DNA of 64,000 nt from Dillenia suffruticosa (lineage: Eukaryota; Streptophyta; Magnoliopsida; Dilleniales; Dilleniaceae). Numbering within the stretch: position 1 is the stretch's first letter; every line of letters starts with the position of its first letter. Both the position numbers and the translations under genes were made by a program. Positions 39,641-53,290 of this stretch are shown here, in pieces. The notes under the pieces were generated by a model. It was not told where the DNA came from. It was given only the letters and a program-made list of their open reading frames with translations, and made no database searches. The DNA lies in NCBI GenBank assembly GCA_033439265.1, contig JAVTVX010000027.1:201001-265000 (forward strand), read 5' to 3'.

Positions 39641-40465
39641 GTTTCCCACGTGCTGATGGAAATCATCGGATATAATCCAGCAGAACACTCTCACAACCGA
39701 GTACTACTTGCAAGCATAGACAGAACAGGTCTGGTCTAGGTACATTTTGCCAAGACTTCCATTCCATGGCCATAACTGAAATTCATGAACAGAAAATCTT
39801 TTTAACTCTAGTCTATAAGAATATAGAAAACACCAAAAAGAAGGGGTTCAGCTTTAAACGCCATAAATGTCATATTCATGCAGCCAGTCCCCCCTCCCTT
39901 TTTCCTGCAACTCCAAAAACTCCCAGCATCACTCAAAAGGACACAAGCATCCGATGCTGCTACGTCAATTGTTGTCCATGGTATGTTCATCTTAAGCCGT
40001 TCATGTATCCTTGCCGTAAAGATTGCAGAGGGTTTCCAGTGGCAACACAGCTTCTGTTTGACATGGAACAGTGCAGACAATATGAGCACATCATCTACTC
40101 ATGCTGTACCCTTCTGCCTGCTGATATGGATTGAAGCTTCCCGGCACTTCCATCTTTCCTACCAGGTATTCATTTCCTGCAATGACCAATTTCACAGGTG
40201 AAGTTTAAACCTAACAGAGCTTATTTCTCCTTAATCTAACTGATAGTAAAGATGATTTATGGCTACTTTGCTTGCTAAGGAAAGCTTTATTATAAAACCA
40301 TTTAATTTGATAATGCTGGTTCTGCTTGAGATGAGGGGAACTTAAATTCAGCTACAGCTCTATCAGATTCAATGTGTCTGCAAACGGGAAATTTTGAGGC
40401 ATATGACAAGCAGAATGTTTAAGCAAGGAACCAAAGAAATGGTGAATATCATTGCAGCTTTTAAG
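39225..40465. other. Spacer between the MLH3 pseudogene and WOX13
   Basis: It holds a GA microsatellite (39606-39635) and no recognised gene. The right part is probably the 3' UTR of the minus-strand WOX13 gene. The plus-strand frames at 39766-40201 show no family resemblance. Confidence 0.5.
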
Positions 40466-41901
40466 CTACGTACTTGGATTTGAGAGGATGTTTTCATAGA
40501 AAGATAATGGTTTTATAGTGGAGGCATTGGATGGAATCGTTGGCTCCACTTTGTTGCACTGTGGTTCCAAGGAGTGATGAATCTCTGAGCTTTGAAAGCA
40601 CATATCTTCGGCTCTTGGAACAACATTTTGTTGGGAAAGGAGATTTCCAGGCTTGGTCTTTTTGTCCTTGGGTGACTCAACCTCGGTCTCCACTTCAGAC
40701 TCAGCATTGTTGTTTGGGGTGTTAACAACTTGCTTCCTTTTCGATCGAGCACGCCTGTTCTGAAACCAGTTATACACATTTGATTCATTTATTTGGCCAT
40801 GTTGACTCAATTCACAAGTTATCTCTTTGATCTTCTCCCTGCTTGGGGTCCCATTCCCTTGTTCAAATATACGCTCCAGAATCTGAAGCTGTGTAGCTGT
40901 TGGAGTCCATCGTTGTCTTGCAGTAATTTTCTGTCCAGCAGATGTCATTAACGGATCACAATACAAATTTCCAAGCCGGACTCCTGAAAGAGCAACGTAG
41001 GATTAAGCAAAAGGAAGGCTATTAAAAAAAAAAAGAATCTCGGTTAAAACTAACCTATACATTAATTCATTCTTCAATTTAATTAATCAAAGGGTCTTTT
41101 GTTGTGTTATGATTAAGATAACTCTTGTTAATGCATTTGTATTGAATGTTATTAGAAAAAAGAACCAGTAGACAATATTTTGAATTATTTATTGGTTCTC
41201 AAGGAGTTACAACGTATATTTGTAGAATGATGATAAACATGGATACGAAACATGACTAATATGGAAACTAGATATCCCCTAGAATCAAAACATTCTGAAC
41301 TATTTCCGAAAATACTGAATTTTGATATTCCTTAACATATGCAAATGAGAACGAATAGGAAAAGATAAGGGGAAGATCACATTTTCTTGCAATGTTCATT
41401 ACCTACCAGTGATAAAAAATTCAAAATGGGAAAAGAAAAGGGCCATATTTTCAATCATTCCCAACTGGGTTAATAATGGACTGGTTCAAAAGATGAAAAG
41501 AAGTGGGACAATCTGCGGCATTGGAGTAGTTGGTTCTAACAGAATAATCTTGTAAGCTACAAGACAAAATCCAAAAAGCCACTTCACTTGGGAACACTAA
41601 TAATGGAGACATGGGAAAAATTGAAAAGAAAGCAACAAAATTTATGGTTCCGTGTTTGCCAGAACCCCTAAAACAGTAAAACCCTAGAAACTCAACCAGA
41701 GATGTTTAGTCGGAACAGAATGAAGACCATACCACACACCCACAAACAAATTACACACAATTTTCAAAAAATACTAATTACCCCAAAAGCACCGACTGAA
41801 ATCATAAAAAGTAACACCAAAACAAGGCAAAAGTAAACTCATTAAATTAAGAGAGAAACGGTTTGATGCGTGCAATCGCCATTGATGCAATTTTTACAAA
41901 A

Positions 41902-41958
<57 letters not shown>

Positions 41959-42283
41959 CAGCACCTGCGAGATCTTGTTGAGCAGTGATAGCTTTGTGCA
42001 TCTCAACAAGTTGTTCACAGATGGTGGCATAAACAGCAATCTGCGTGCGGAGGATTTCCATTTGCTCATCAGTCATGACCTTGACGTACAATACACCTCC
42101 TCCTCCTCCTCCTCCTCCTCCTCCATTCACATGCTGTTGTGGTTGATCTTCAGCTTGTAACTGTTGTTGATTTTGCTGCTTCTGATGATGATCCCACTCC
42201 TCCATTACCATTTCCTTCTTCCCTCCTTGTTCTCTTTCTCCTCCTCTCACCGCTCCTACATCCGCACCCAAACCCACACCCAT
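40466..42283 (-). CDS. WOX13: WUSCHEL-related homeobox transcription factor, WOX13 clade
   Basis: Two exons, 42283-41965 and 40983-40466, are joined by a GT-AG intron (41964-40984) and encode up to 278 residues. The N-terminal part holds the WOX13-clade block [20 protein letters not shown] followed by a Cys-Glu-Gln motif and AQQDLAG. After the junction come LYCDPLMTS and the homeodomain, from [20 protein letters not shown] to [17 protein letters not shown]. The acidic [15 protein letters not shown] and [10 protein letters not shown] follow, as in Arabidopsis WOX13. It is a nuclear DNA-binding regulator; WOX13 genes are linked to organ development and cell reprogramming. The first ATG (42283) adds 24 residues not seen in relatives. 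The ATG at 42211 (MVMEEWDHH) or 42205 is a likely true start and has a better context. A poly-Gly run of 10 residues is encoded by the TCC repeat at 42095-42124. No breaks are seen. Confidence 0.93.
41903..41954. repeat. GA/CT microsatellite next to the WOX13 intron donor
   Basis: About 25 GA units lie 9 bases inside the intron from the donor at 41964. In gene sense it is a CT tract, so length changes could affect donor use. Confidence 0.95.
42095..42124. repeat. TCC trinucleotide repeat coding for WOX13 poly-Gly
   Basis: Ten TCC units encode a glycine run in WOX13 on the minus strand. The repeat is in frame, so its length can vary without breaking the gene. Confidence 0.9.
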
Positions 42284-43472
42284 ATATTAGTAATAATATT
42301 CTCTCCCTCTTCTCATATTTCTCTCCCTTTCTCTCTCTCTCGAAAAAGGAAAAAGGAAGTAAACAAAGTCAGTGGTTGGAAGAAGAAGGATAAAAGGAAA
42401 GAGAAGTCATTTAAGAACAAAAAAGGGAAAGACAACACAAAACGGTACAGTAGGACCATAAATAGAAGGGAAGGATTGGGCAATGAGACATATTCATTCC
42501 CAAAAAAAACAAAAAAAAAAAAAAAAACTAAGACAAATGGATGGGAAGGGATGCGCACTTTAGGGGTCACCTCCCGCACCCCCCCTCCCCCGCCCAAAGC
42601 CCAAAAAAAAAAAAAAAAGTGTTCCATGTGCATCTTTTTTCCTTTTTTTTTTTCTTTTCGACCTTTTTTTCCCTCTTTTTAAAGAGAATTATATTTATTT
42701 ATTTTTCAAATCTCCATAATTACCATAGACAAAATGAGATACAAAATAAATAATTGGTAGTTTTTGAAAAACTCGGGGAAAAGAAGGCCCCTTAATTTAA
42801 ATAAATGCAAATTTATTTGAGAGATAAAATTATTACAAACAAGTAGGACTGAGATATAAAATGCTAATTTTTCAAAAAGAAAGAAAGGAAAAAAAAAAAA
42901 AAAAGAATGGTCCCCCGTCTAAGACTCAAAAAACGCAGTAGAATCCAAAACGTGGAGGACAAGTTGATTGACCCTTTAACAAACAATAAGGGTACACTAC
43001 AAGAGTCGCAGCAGCCTCCCGGGAGAGTTTCACACACACTACCATCACGTAGGAGTAGGACTGGACTTGGAGAAGAGAGAGAAGCGATGTTCTCTCTCTC
43101 TGGGTGCCCTTCTATCGGGGAAGTTGAATTTATATTGCCCAAGTTTTCAATCTAAAAATTTATTGATTAAATAAATTGAGTGAGTTTAAACGAAATAAAA
43201 TTTTCGAGTGACAGTATGGGACAACTGATACATATCATGTGATTGCTTAATGCAAAATGAAATGAAATGAATTCCAACTTAGTTCATTGCTAAGAGATGC
43301 AATCTTTAACTGATATTTATGCAAGAAAAGAGAAAGTGGGTTTTCTTTTTAAATTTCTTCTTTGTATTAAAATGGGGTGTTTGGTGCAAAAGCATGGATA
43401 AGATTGAAGATTGGACACATTGGTCCGCCATGCCTTTTCTTTCTATGCACGTTAATTAAAGGATACCTTCAA

Positions 43473-43503
<31 letters not shown>

Positions 43504-46454
43504 ATTCCCTCCTCCTCGTCATATACTTCATCATTTGATCGGGCCCCATAAAGAAAAATCTGAATGGGAGAGAGTCCTTTATCGGATACATAGCAAAAGC
43601 AGCTTATGATAAAAGGAGATGGGAGTACATCATTTTTAAGAATGTTTTCTTTTGGTGTAGTTTTTTGTCGAGTTATCGGCTGCTGAAAGGTCATTACACA
43701 AAGATTTTCCACCAATACAACCATTTTATAGCCAGCACAGTTGGGAAAACCTGAATTAAGACTCAACTTGTCTAAATTAAAATCTTTTTTTTTTAATTAT
43801 TGTAATATATTTTGATTAAAGTGAAGATCCCTAATCTCAATTGAATGAATTTCAACTTTGTCAAATGTATCCTTAATATATTTTAACATAGAGTTTAATT
43901 TGTGAAAACCTCTCGGTTCTCAAACTTGCAGTAATTTCATAACATTGCTTTTGCGTCTACATAAATTTTTGAATTTCGGCATAGATGCAAACTTAAATGA
44001 CACTAGCTCAACACCCAAAAAAAAATTAAAAAATTAAAAAATTAACTAATTCAATATTGAATTTCCCTCTTATCTAAACCTACTGCCAGTTGATATGCAT
44101 ATAATTTTTTTCCTCGTCTATCATGCCGTTGTCCAATGAACAGGAAATTTCATATCTTCTTTAAATAATAGTTAAAATAATAAAGATTTTAATGTGGGTA
44201 TAGGTTTATTAGTTATGTCAAAAGTTATAATTTAATCATATAAGACTAAAAGCATTAATAAAGCTATATTATATATTGAATTGTTTATTCTTTAATGCAA
44301 CTTGGGTTACTTTAGTTAATGCCTGGACCAGAGGAGAACCCATTTGGGGTCCCACTCCCAACCTAAAGAGAAAGACGTTGCTGGATCCCAAAGGTGAATT
44401 TGAGGCCCACCAAGAGTACTAAAGTTGCAAAACCAATCTCCAAGCTATTCAGCTGGAATACCTGTTTTTCCTTTGTCTCCAATGTGTGTGCGCGCTGCAA
44501 TTTCTGCAGGGCTGGCAGACCTTTATGGGGCGGGGGGGGGGGGAGGGGAGAGGACAGGAATGCTCGTCAAACATCATCATCAATAGAACTAAAGGAATGC
44601 ACGATTGCAAGTTACAAACGTACAACTCTGCAAATTTTGGCACTGACAACACAAAATTTAGTCCAGACTCCAGAGAGACACATCATACGTATTATTAACA
44701 CTGCCAAGTCAATAATGACCAATCATTGACTGAATGGGTGAGTAATTAGTTGGAGCTCTACTCTCCCCAAGACACACTAATATTAACTATGTCCGTAGAA
44801 ATCCTCGAATAAATAAAGACAAAAGAAGGGGGGTTCCATGTGCGTTATCTGTACTTAGCACAAAACAAGGACACGTTAGACGAATAAGTCAATTAATTGG
44901 GAATTTGCGCATGTTACATGCATGTGATGCCCTCCATTAAAAAAAAAAAAAAAAACCACAATAAAGAGAAGATGAGATGTCTATCAATCTCTCTTATTGA
45001 CTAAATGGGTGGATTTATAATGATGATGCTCTTTATGTTGAAATTGGAAAGGAGGTGTTTGGATTTTGGTCCTAGTAAAGATAAAGAAGAATGGTACGAT
45101 CATGGTGGACAAAATGAATGTTGTTTCTTGACCTAATTATGCCACCCCCCTTGATTGGACCATCTGTTGAACCTCAATATATATATTTTAAACCATTCAC
45201 ACAAGCCGGTGTCTAAGGTTTAGAGAAGGTAATTGCCATTGTCAACATATTTGCATGGCCGACATGCACGTGCTGCCCTCCCATCTCCATTTCCATCTCC
45301 CACCGTCAACCGGTCAGGTCAAGAATTGAGGCCACACCCTGCGCCCCACTTCTTGCCCCACATTCCTCCACCTTTCCTTTCCATGTTCCCATTCTCTGCT
45401 CACTTCCATTTTCCCTTTTTTTTAATCAGTCCCACATTTTTTCCTCTGGTCTTGATGGATGATATAAAATTTAATTAACCCCTGCGAAATGCCATCATAA
45501 ATATTCATTCTTAGTCTTTGGCTATTGTACTGGTTCAGAGGTTTAATTGTGTAACTCAAAATGTGGAATTGGATGTATTTGTGTTTCTACGACAAACATC
45601 AACAGAAAATGGACCGAGCAATTTATTGTTTAGTATTTTATGTTGAACTAGAGATATTTTTCAATACAAAAGACCACGGTAGTGTCGAGGAGACTCCCAA
45701 GTTCCAATTCAACTAAAGTTTAGAAGCAGAAGAACAGCTATCTATATTAAAAACTCAAATTTAAATGTAGTATTATTAAATATTTTATTTTTATGTATTG
45801 AATAAAGAGTTTAAATTCCGATACACACCAAGTTCCTTAAAACACACGGTAGGCCGGGAACGGATTTTGGGCCCCAAGTTTTGCCTCATGGCAGAGTAAT
45901 CACTTTGGACGCCCTTCTACTACTACTACTATAAAAACATCAAACAATTTGGTATACCTAACCTGACCCCCATTAACTCCCTGCCTTTTATCCATCTGTT
46001 GTTGAACAATATTAGAGACTATGAACTTCCCGAGCAATTTTTGGCTTTGACAATTTTTATTACACTTTTGTCCTGTTGGGAGGCACCCTTACCTTTGAAG
46101 ATTATTATAGGACCTGAGAGAAAAGGTATTTCATAAACTTTGTACATTCAAACATGTAGTGACAAATTTCTCAAACACCATATATCAGAAACCAACTATT
46201 AGGAAAATCTTTACCTTTATAATTCGTATACACCTACGTTGTTGTTGCCCAAAATTCACCAACCCCAAGATATACATCAAACACTAAACAAACCCAACCC
46301 AACCCACTCAACCTCACCAACCCCCCCCCCCCTCCCCACATTGCCATTCAACCCTTGCGGTTCAACTTTCAGCTTCCCTGTGCTGTGAAGAATTTGCAGT
46401 CAAGAATGGCCCACAATTGAGTCATTTCATTTTCCAATATCTATACATTCAGCA
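42284..46454. other. Large intergenic region between WOX13 and the TRM locus
   Basis: It contains the WOX13 upstream region (left). Repeats include poly-A runs (42603-42618, 42890-42904), a CT microsatellite (43480-43503), G runs (44532-44543), a C run (46319-46332) and CCCAA repeats (about 46285-46310). Small open frames were inspected, including 42864-43142 minus and 43452-43766 minus. None resembles a protein family, and several overlap simple repeats. Confidence 0.5.
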
Positions 46455-49400
46455 TTACACCTGCATATCATTTACCACACCTTCAATCAAATCTCCCATA
46501 ATGAGACATCCCATCTCTCTTCCAAGATTGTTGACATCCTCATTTATCAACCCTGACCATGGGAATGATCTCAGATCCTGTGCCACCAAATTGCCTAGTG
46601 AATGGTGTGCTTCCACTGTTGGAGGGTATAATTAAACCCTGACCTTCTGCCACACCAAATCCAATAACTTTTTCCCTTTCGGCAGAGAGAATGTGCTCGA
46701 ACCGATTACCTTTCTCCTTAATTTAGAAATAGGCAAAGTTAAAGCTGGCCCAAGTATTGCAGATAGTGCCTCATTCGGTAAGTCAACTAACAACTTGTGC
46801 TCCGCATCCCCTCGGTCATCTTTTTCTTTGTACAATTTTCTGTAAGTTTCTTCCACTTCTTCATAAATACAATTGCTTATTGGCTTTGTAAGTGAGTCCA
46901 ATCTCGAGAAAGATACATCAGCTGATCCATTGTACAAACCAGATGCAACAAGGAGATCGCGTATGTAAGTTCCAGCTTGGTCCTCCAACTCATCCATCTC
47001 AGTCACCTCTATGATTGTTGTGTTCTCTGAAGCATTGAACTCTAGTTGGTTCACTTGCCTTCGCAGCTCTGTACAATCAAGTGAAATAGGATATCATTGA
47101 CATTAGTGTAAGGAGAAAAATCAGAGGGCAAGAAGTAGCATGGTAAAAACTAAAATACAAAAATCAAATAGAAATGGTTATTAAATCGAGCCTGCCAGAG
47201 TTAAAGAATTGTCAAATATAATTATCCAAATCTTGCAGTAACAGGGTGCTGGGTCCAAGGAATAAATGCAAAATTAAAAACAAAAGATTTTCACTTGCCT
47301 AACAGCTGTGTTGCTAAAAGATTATTGTGGATATCAGTTTAAAGCTTCCATATAGCATACAATACGATTACACACAAGAGCATAAGCACATGACAGGTTT
47401 TCGTTGGGCAACTCCAAAAACTAGCATTGGCATAAGTTTAAGTGCCTAAACATGTGTAGAAACTGCAAAAAGCTCCATGTCTATTATGGAACATGATGGC
47501 AAAACCTGTGGCTATGCCAGCAGAAAACAATGTAGCATGCAGCTTGTATGGGTGTGCATAAAGCCACAACTATACTAGTGGTGAAGGCTGCGCCTCAAAA
47601 TAATTTTTGCATGAAATCAAAGCCGTACACATCTACCACCCTGGCATATACTTTAAAACCTATCATACAATCAATAATGCTTTAAAAGGCAAGGTTTCTT
47701 CATACCATTCAGATTGGAGTTGATCTCTCTAAAGACTTGAGGCACACAATAATCTTCCACCATAGTCGTATCTGATGATATTGGGCTGAAATGATCTCCC
47801 GGCCTCAGGAGCTCTTCCTGTGCACTGCTGCAAATAGACGCAGGGCTTGGAGGCACTTCTGTAAAGTTTTCCTGAAGCGATATGAAAGAGCATATGATTG
47901 ATTACACCTTAACAGGATTAAAGAACCAGTCTAGGACACCATTCTATAGATAAGAAATTGTAATTCTTACAGTTCTATCACCAAGATTCATCACAACTGT
48001 TAGTCCACTAATCAGGTCTTTTGTGGAATCGAGTTCAATGCATTGTGTTTCATTTGCCACCTGAAGCTTGTGGCGAAACAGCCTCCCTCTAAGAGGGAAG
48101 GAGTATCTTAAATTGGTTACCTTTTCTTTAAAATTGAACTTTTCTTTCTTCTTTCTTTTCACATCAACCAGAACACCGTCCACAGATTCATGCTTCCTTC
48201 TGATGTGGGCGCCAGTTATGATGTGACGGTCCTCCAAAAGAAGCTTTCCAAATGATGTCCCTGTTACTGGGGCTGACAAGGATCTTATAAGGTTCCTAGG
48301 TGATGTTTCTCCATGGAAGATCCCATTGTCCTCAGGCCCATGTCTGAAAGATCCAGTTTGCATTTCAGACTCACCTTTTGTGTAATATAAGTACCTCACA
48401 TGCTTCCCAATTTCTTGTCGTTTGTTTCTTTCAACATCTAACATTGAAGGCCTTGAACTGCCACCAACAACTGTGGGCGTGTCCAAGTATGTTTCCCTCT
48501 TTAAAACATTCTTCAGTCTATCTGACAAGAATCTCCTGGTATCGCTATCAATGTAATCTGGAGAAATAGGTCCATCGAACTGAATCTCACTTCTATAAGA
48601 CCTTGTTGATTCTGAACGAGGCAAATTCACCCCCAAGTCCCTGCTAACACTTTCTCTGACCCGCTTTGCTATATGCTGTGCTATTTGCTTGGGATCTGAT
48701 GCTTTCTCATGAAAATGTGTCCCAATACCAGCCCCTCTCACTACTTCGCCCCTTTTAAAAGCTTTTCCTTGTATCTCACGCTTTAGTCTTTCCTTCACCT
48801 CCTCAAGAATATCTTCTATGCTCCCTCTGTCTCTTGAAGTTTCTGTATAGTTGACTCCAGAGTCATCAAAATAGGCAACCCTATCATAGCCGGGTTTCAG
48901 GATCACTATCCTGGTTGGAGCAGGATATCTACCTAAGTTGCTGTCAGAATTCTGCAGGGAGAATTGATCAAGATCTGCATCTATGGTTTTTCTACCTGGA
49001 AGTAAAGCATCCTCGTCAGCAGAAGATGATCCCAGTTTATGTCCACGAGGTTCTAAACTAGCATTTTGAAGTAACCTTACTTTTACCAAGTGATCCTTGG
49101 ATTCTGAAGATGTCTCCATTTCTCTACTTTGCCTCGAAGTAGCAGAGAGAGTTTTTTTTTCCTTGTTGAGGTCTTCTTGAGCTAGCAACTGGCTGGAAAC
49201 ACTTTCCAGTCCAACAACTTTTGAACATTCTCGAAGCCTAGCAGCTTGGCATGCTTCAAATTCTTTCTTAAATTTCTGCAATTCCTCTTCTTGAGGATGC
49301 TTTCAAGGCTTTGATTTTCCATACCTACTGTTTTGACCATCAAGTTCCTTGTCTTTATTATGATCAAATGGGTCGGGCGTCATTACTCTGGACAAATCTG

Positions 49401-50567
49401 TGTCAAAAGAGATATGGCCAACTGATTGACTTCGAGTTCGTTCTTTCCTTGACACTATGGTTTCTGAGATTCCATTTCTTTTGTCAGTTGATTGAACGAT
49501 TTGTTTGTCATCTATTGGTATCATATCCACCCCCATCAACCATGCCACAATGCCCCATGCATTATGTCTTGTGTTAGGTGATTTTGCTATCTCCTCATTT
49601 ATCAATTTCTCCATTGAAGCCTCAGTTGAGTTGCATCTGTTTTTCACCCAGTCCTGTTTCACTTGATAAGAATACTGAAAGTTCAAAGAAAAAATTAAAC
49701 GAAGTCAATACACAAAGATGCACAAGCATCACACACAGATTGCTAAACAGAAGTCAATTTTCTAAACAAGATTTTACAGTAACTAGAGTTTTCAATAGAG
49801 GCTGGCAAAAATAATTAATGGATGGCCAATGTTTTATGCAAAAATAGCAATAGTGTTTGTCTGTCAGGCAAATAACAGGTGAAAGGAAATAATATGGAGC
49901 AAACTACAGCACAGATACATGAGTGTGGGCTATAATTAAGCCCTATTCTGTCACAGAGGCAATCAATTACCACCATTAAAACAAGAACAAATTACAAAGA
50001 GAAAGAGGAGCATTTCCATAAAACATAGGACTATTCCAAAAGCAGACGGACAATCAGTTACAAGTAACAACTTAGAGCTAAAAGATGGCTCCACAATCAA
50101 TGAGTGCTTCTCCTATTTCAAATCAATACAAGTCCATATTTTCTTCAAGAACCCTCCTAGACAGACTAGTCTAAGCACCTTCTCATAGAATCACACCAAA
50201 GAAACTGATCTCCACATTGATCTAAATAAAGCTTCTGCAGGAGAAAAAATCAACCAATCCGGTACCCCTAGATCTTGCTACAAAGCATGCAGACTCCAAA
50301 AATTTGCAAGTTTGTCTTGGTAAAGGTTTTGACCTCTTTGAAGATCTTGGGCGGTTAGACAAAGAAATTTATCATAAGAACCGCAATCATCTGAAGAATT
50401 GAATCTACAAGGTTCTTTGTAAACAAGAGAAATTATTAACTAGAGAACAGTATATTAAGAATAATAGGGAAAAAAGAGGGGGGGGGAAATCTTCAAATGT
50501 CATAAAGTCACAGGACATGTCAAAGACTTACTGGTATACTGTCTTGTATAGCACAATAGTTCTGCAT
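46455..50567 (-). pseudogene. TRM (DUF4378) microtubule-organising protein gene with two in-frame stops
   Basis: Coding exons are 50567-50532 (MQNYCAIQDSIP), 49674-47971, 47871-47706 and 47068-46455, with good splice sites and matching phases. The protein shows a degenerate DUF3741-like segment (AWGIVAWLMGVDMIP, about 51-65), EEELQKFKKEFEACQAARL, and a C-terminal DUF4378 region starting near MDELEDQAGTYIRDLL. TGA interrupts at 49305-49303 (codon 136), before HPQEEELQKFKK. TAA interrupts at 46634-46632. Beyond it the same frame continues with the family's conserved end (SLGNLVAQDLRSFPWSGL then NNLGREMGCLIMGDLIE) to a final TAA at 46457-46455. TRM proteins recruit TON1 to cortical microtubules. 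From gene order it matches At2g17550 (TRM26). Both stops are one C-to-T or G-to-A change from a sense codon. Confidence 0.82.
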
Positions 50568-53060
50568 TGTCACAACTGGCAGCTCTAAACTATTTCAAGG
50601 TGTTTCCAGGCCTGCAAGAGTAATTGAATCATAAAATTTTCATTTCTGAGTTCTGAGTTTTAATGAATGAATTGAACTTGAAAAATGACTACTTGAGTAA
50701 TGTCATAATGTTTTTGGCATGGTTCTACAGTTTACAGTGGCTCTTCAGAATGGAAGATTGCATAAAACAATTGGAAAATGGGCAGCGCAAGGAGCAGCTT
50801 CATTTAACAGCCTCATTGATCAAGATAATACCCCAATTACTACAAATGATTTTTCTTCCTTCATCAAAAAGGCCATAGAAACATAGCCAGTAATTCAAAT
50901 AGGAAAACACCATAGACCCAGATAGTTATTGACGGAAGCAGCCATAAAGAAGGCTTTGACCATGAAACTAGCAAGCTACGTTAAATGTCTGCAAGTTCAA
51001 TGAAATGCAGATGTTCTGTAGGATCTGAAATAGGACAAATCTAAAGGTTAAACTTTTATGCATGGCCTCTCCAGACCAGTTGCACTACTCTCAGAATGGA
51101 AAGTAGTACCGACCACCTCCATGTCTCATAATTTTTCTTGTCATGTTTCCTTGGTTAGAGTCAAAAATTGGAATAAGCCTCCCATGCAGCCAGTGTGCCC
51201 ACCCAAAAGTTATTGTTTCTTTCGTACTGCATCCAACTCACATCACATTTAAACCAAACTGTTTATTTTTTATCCACAGAAGATGCTGCCAAAATCTTGA
51301 TATTTTCCCTGCATCCAATGAATGACACAGTCCCATAAAAAAGTCTATATATGAATCAATAAAATATATAAAATAGTCAACTAAATCAAATATTATCAGA
51401 ACGCTGATCACTAGTATGCATCTTGTGTATAAATAAGCAACAAAGATCCCCCCCGGGGGGGGCCTCAAAACAGGTAAATAAATAAAAGGAGCAAGACAAC
51501 AAAAGAAGAAAGTTGGAAATGAGAAATCTGACACACAAGGGATCAATAACCAACAGAGGAGTTTGATCACAGGTATTTAAGCAAATAGGTCTAGAAAGTC
51601 AGAGAACCATGCAGTCTACCTGTAAGATAGTAGAAAGGATCAGTATCCATAACACATCCCTGGTGCTAAACTATCATAAATCCAATGCAAAAATTTTGCT
51701 TCCCATATACCATCAACTCTAAACTTCTACTCTAGAAGTTCTGAATCATTTAATTCATAGAACTCTAGTATCACTTCCATACCTTTGGAGAGTCCACTAT
51801 ATAATTATTTAGAAGCTACATGTAAGTGCATTTAATCAACCGACCACTTCTTAGACCATTAGATGAACGCCCAAAATCTGCTAGGCTATCATAGAGGTCA
51901 TGCATCAAAAATAAATAAATAAATAAAATAAAATAAATAATAAGAATTAGAGGAATCAGAAAAGGCTTTGGCGTTGGGGCCCTGCTAGACTGGTATGTGG
52001 GTGTCATAAGCCAATCTCAAAGCATGTGAGGAAAAAGCTACAAAAGCAACTTTGCAACCAAGAATGTATAGAAATATGGCAGAATGCAGATGTGGGGGCA
52101 AATGCAAGATTTACAAAAAATCATGCAAGAAGTTTGCAGACAAAGATTGAAGACAATGAAAAAATATCTTCAGAGATAATTGATCAAATCCCGTTTAACA
52201 AACAAAAGCAAACAACCAAAGAAACACATTACCAAAATACCAATATTGAAGCAAAGCATACACCCAAGAGTCCTTTGTACCATGACTTCAAATAATGGGC
52301 AGCAAAGGTATAAACGTGACGGCAACAAAGAGGGGTTGATCAAGTCAACCCAGTCACAATTCAAATGGACAAGGAAATTGGATAAAAATATGATTCATTA
52401 AATTTAATAAAGCGGGTATATAAATCCGAAATTCATGCTAAATTGACGTAAGAGCCAAATATTCAACAACCATCACTCAATTAATCAACCACCCAAATTC
52501 TCCTAACGGGAAAAAAGAAGCAAACCTTTTGATTAAAATTTCAAACTTTAAGTTTAGAAGTTGAAACTGAAATTTTACCTAATCCACAACTCCTCCAAAC
52601 AAACAGTAGACATGAAAAAAAAAACAAAAAAAAAAAAAAAAAAAAAAGCGGGCGGGATTGAATTCCTTATCCCAAATTTAGCCAAAACATTCCATCACAA
52701 CCTTAAAAAAAAAATAATAATAATAATAAAATAAAAATAAAAATAAAGGAAGAAGAAGAAGAAATCAAAATCTTTCCGGGATTTTACAAGCAAAATTCAC
52801 CAAATCAACCGCATAGTCCACAACTTGGAAAGATCTAACAACACCAACAAGCTAAAACTAAATAAGGAAAGGGGAGTTTGAATTCAGAAAGCAACAATGA
52901 CCAAATAGAAGAAATGGAAATGAAGAAGAGAGAAAGCACCTTGAGAGGAAACAGAGGAGCCTAAATTTCGTCAGAAAAAGAATCAAATCGTAATGAGCAG
53001 AGAAGCATGGGACAAAGTTGAACAAAGACAGTTAAAAGACGCGAGAATCGAGAGGAGGAT
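50532..53060 (-). other. 5' leader exons and 2.3-kb leader intron of the TRM locus
   Basis: An exon 50611-50532 carries the ATG (50567). A leader intron runs from donor GTGCTT at 52939 to acceptor TTGCAG at 50612. The first exon is 52940 to about 53060. The intron is AT-rich with poly-A runs (52613-52646), a C6G8 block (51450-51463) and no recognised gene. Confidence 0.6.
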
Positions 53061-53245
53061 TTTTGAAATGAGTTGGAATTGTAAGTTTGTAACCTTAGAA
53101 TTATTAATAATGAAGAGATCAATAAAGGGGGGGCTTTAGCTTTTCAGGTTATTAGTAGGGGGGGGAAGCCCCTTGTTTCCTGGCTGGGCAGGGTGTTGTG
53201 CAATCATATGACCACTCCACAACGGAGAGAGAGAACAGAAAGCGA

Positions 53246-53247
<2 letters not shown>

Positions 53248-53286
<39 letters not shown>
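53248..53286. repeat. CT microsatellite upstream of the TRM locus
   Basis: About 19 CT units on the plus strand, so GA in the sense of the minus-strand TRM gene. Confidence 0.95.

Positions 53287-53290
<4 letters not shown>

Noticed and set aside
42864-43142. 92-codon minus-strand open frame
   Set aside because: No family resemblance, no splice or promoter context, and its end is a poly-A/T translation.
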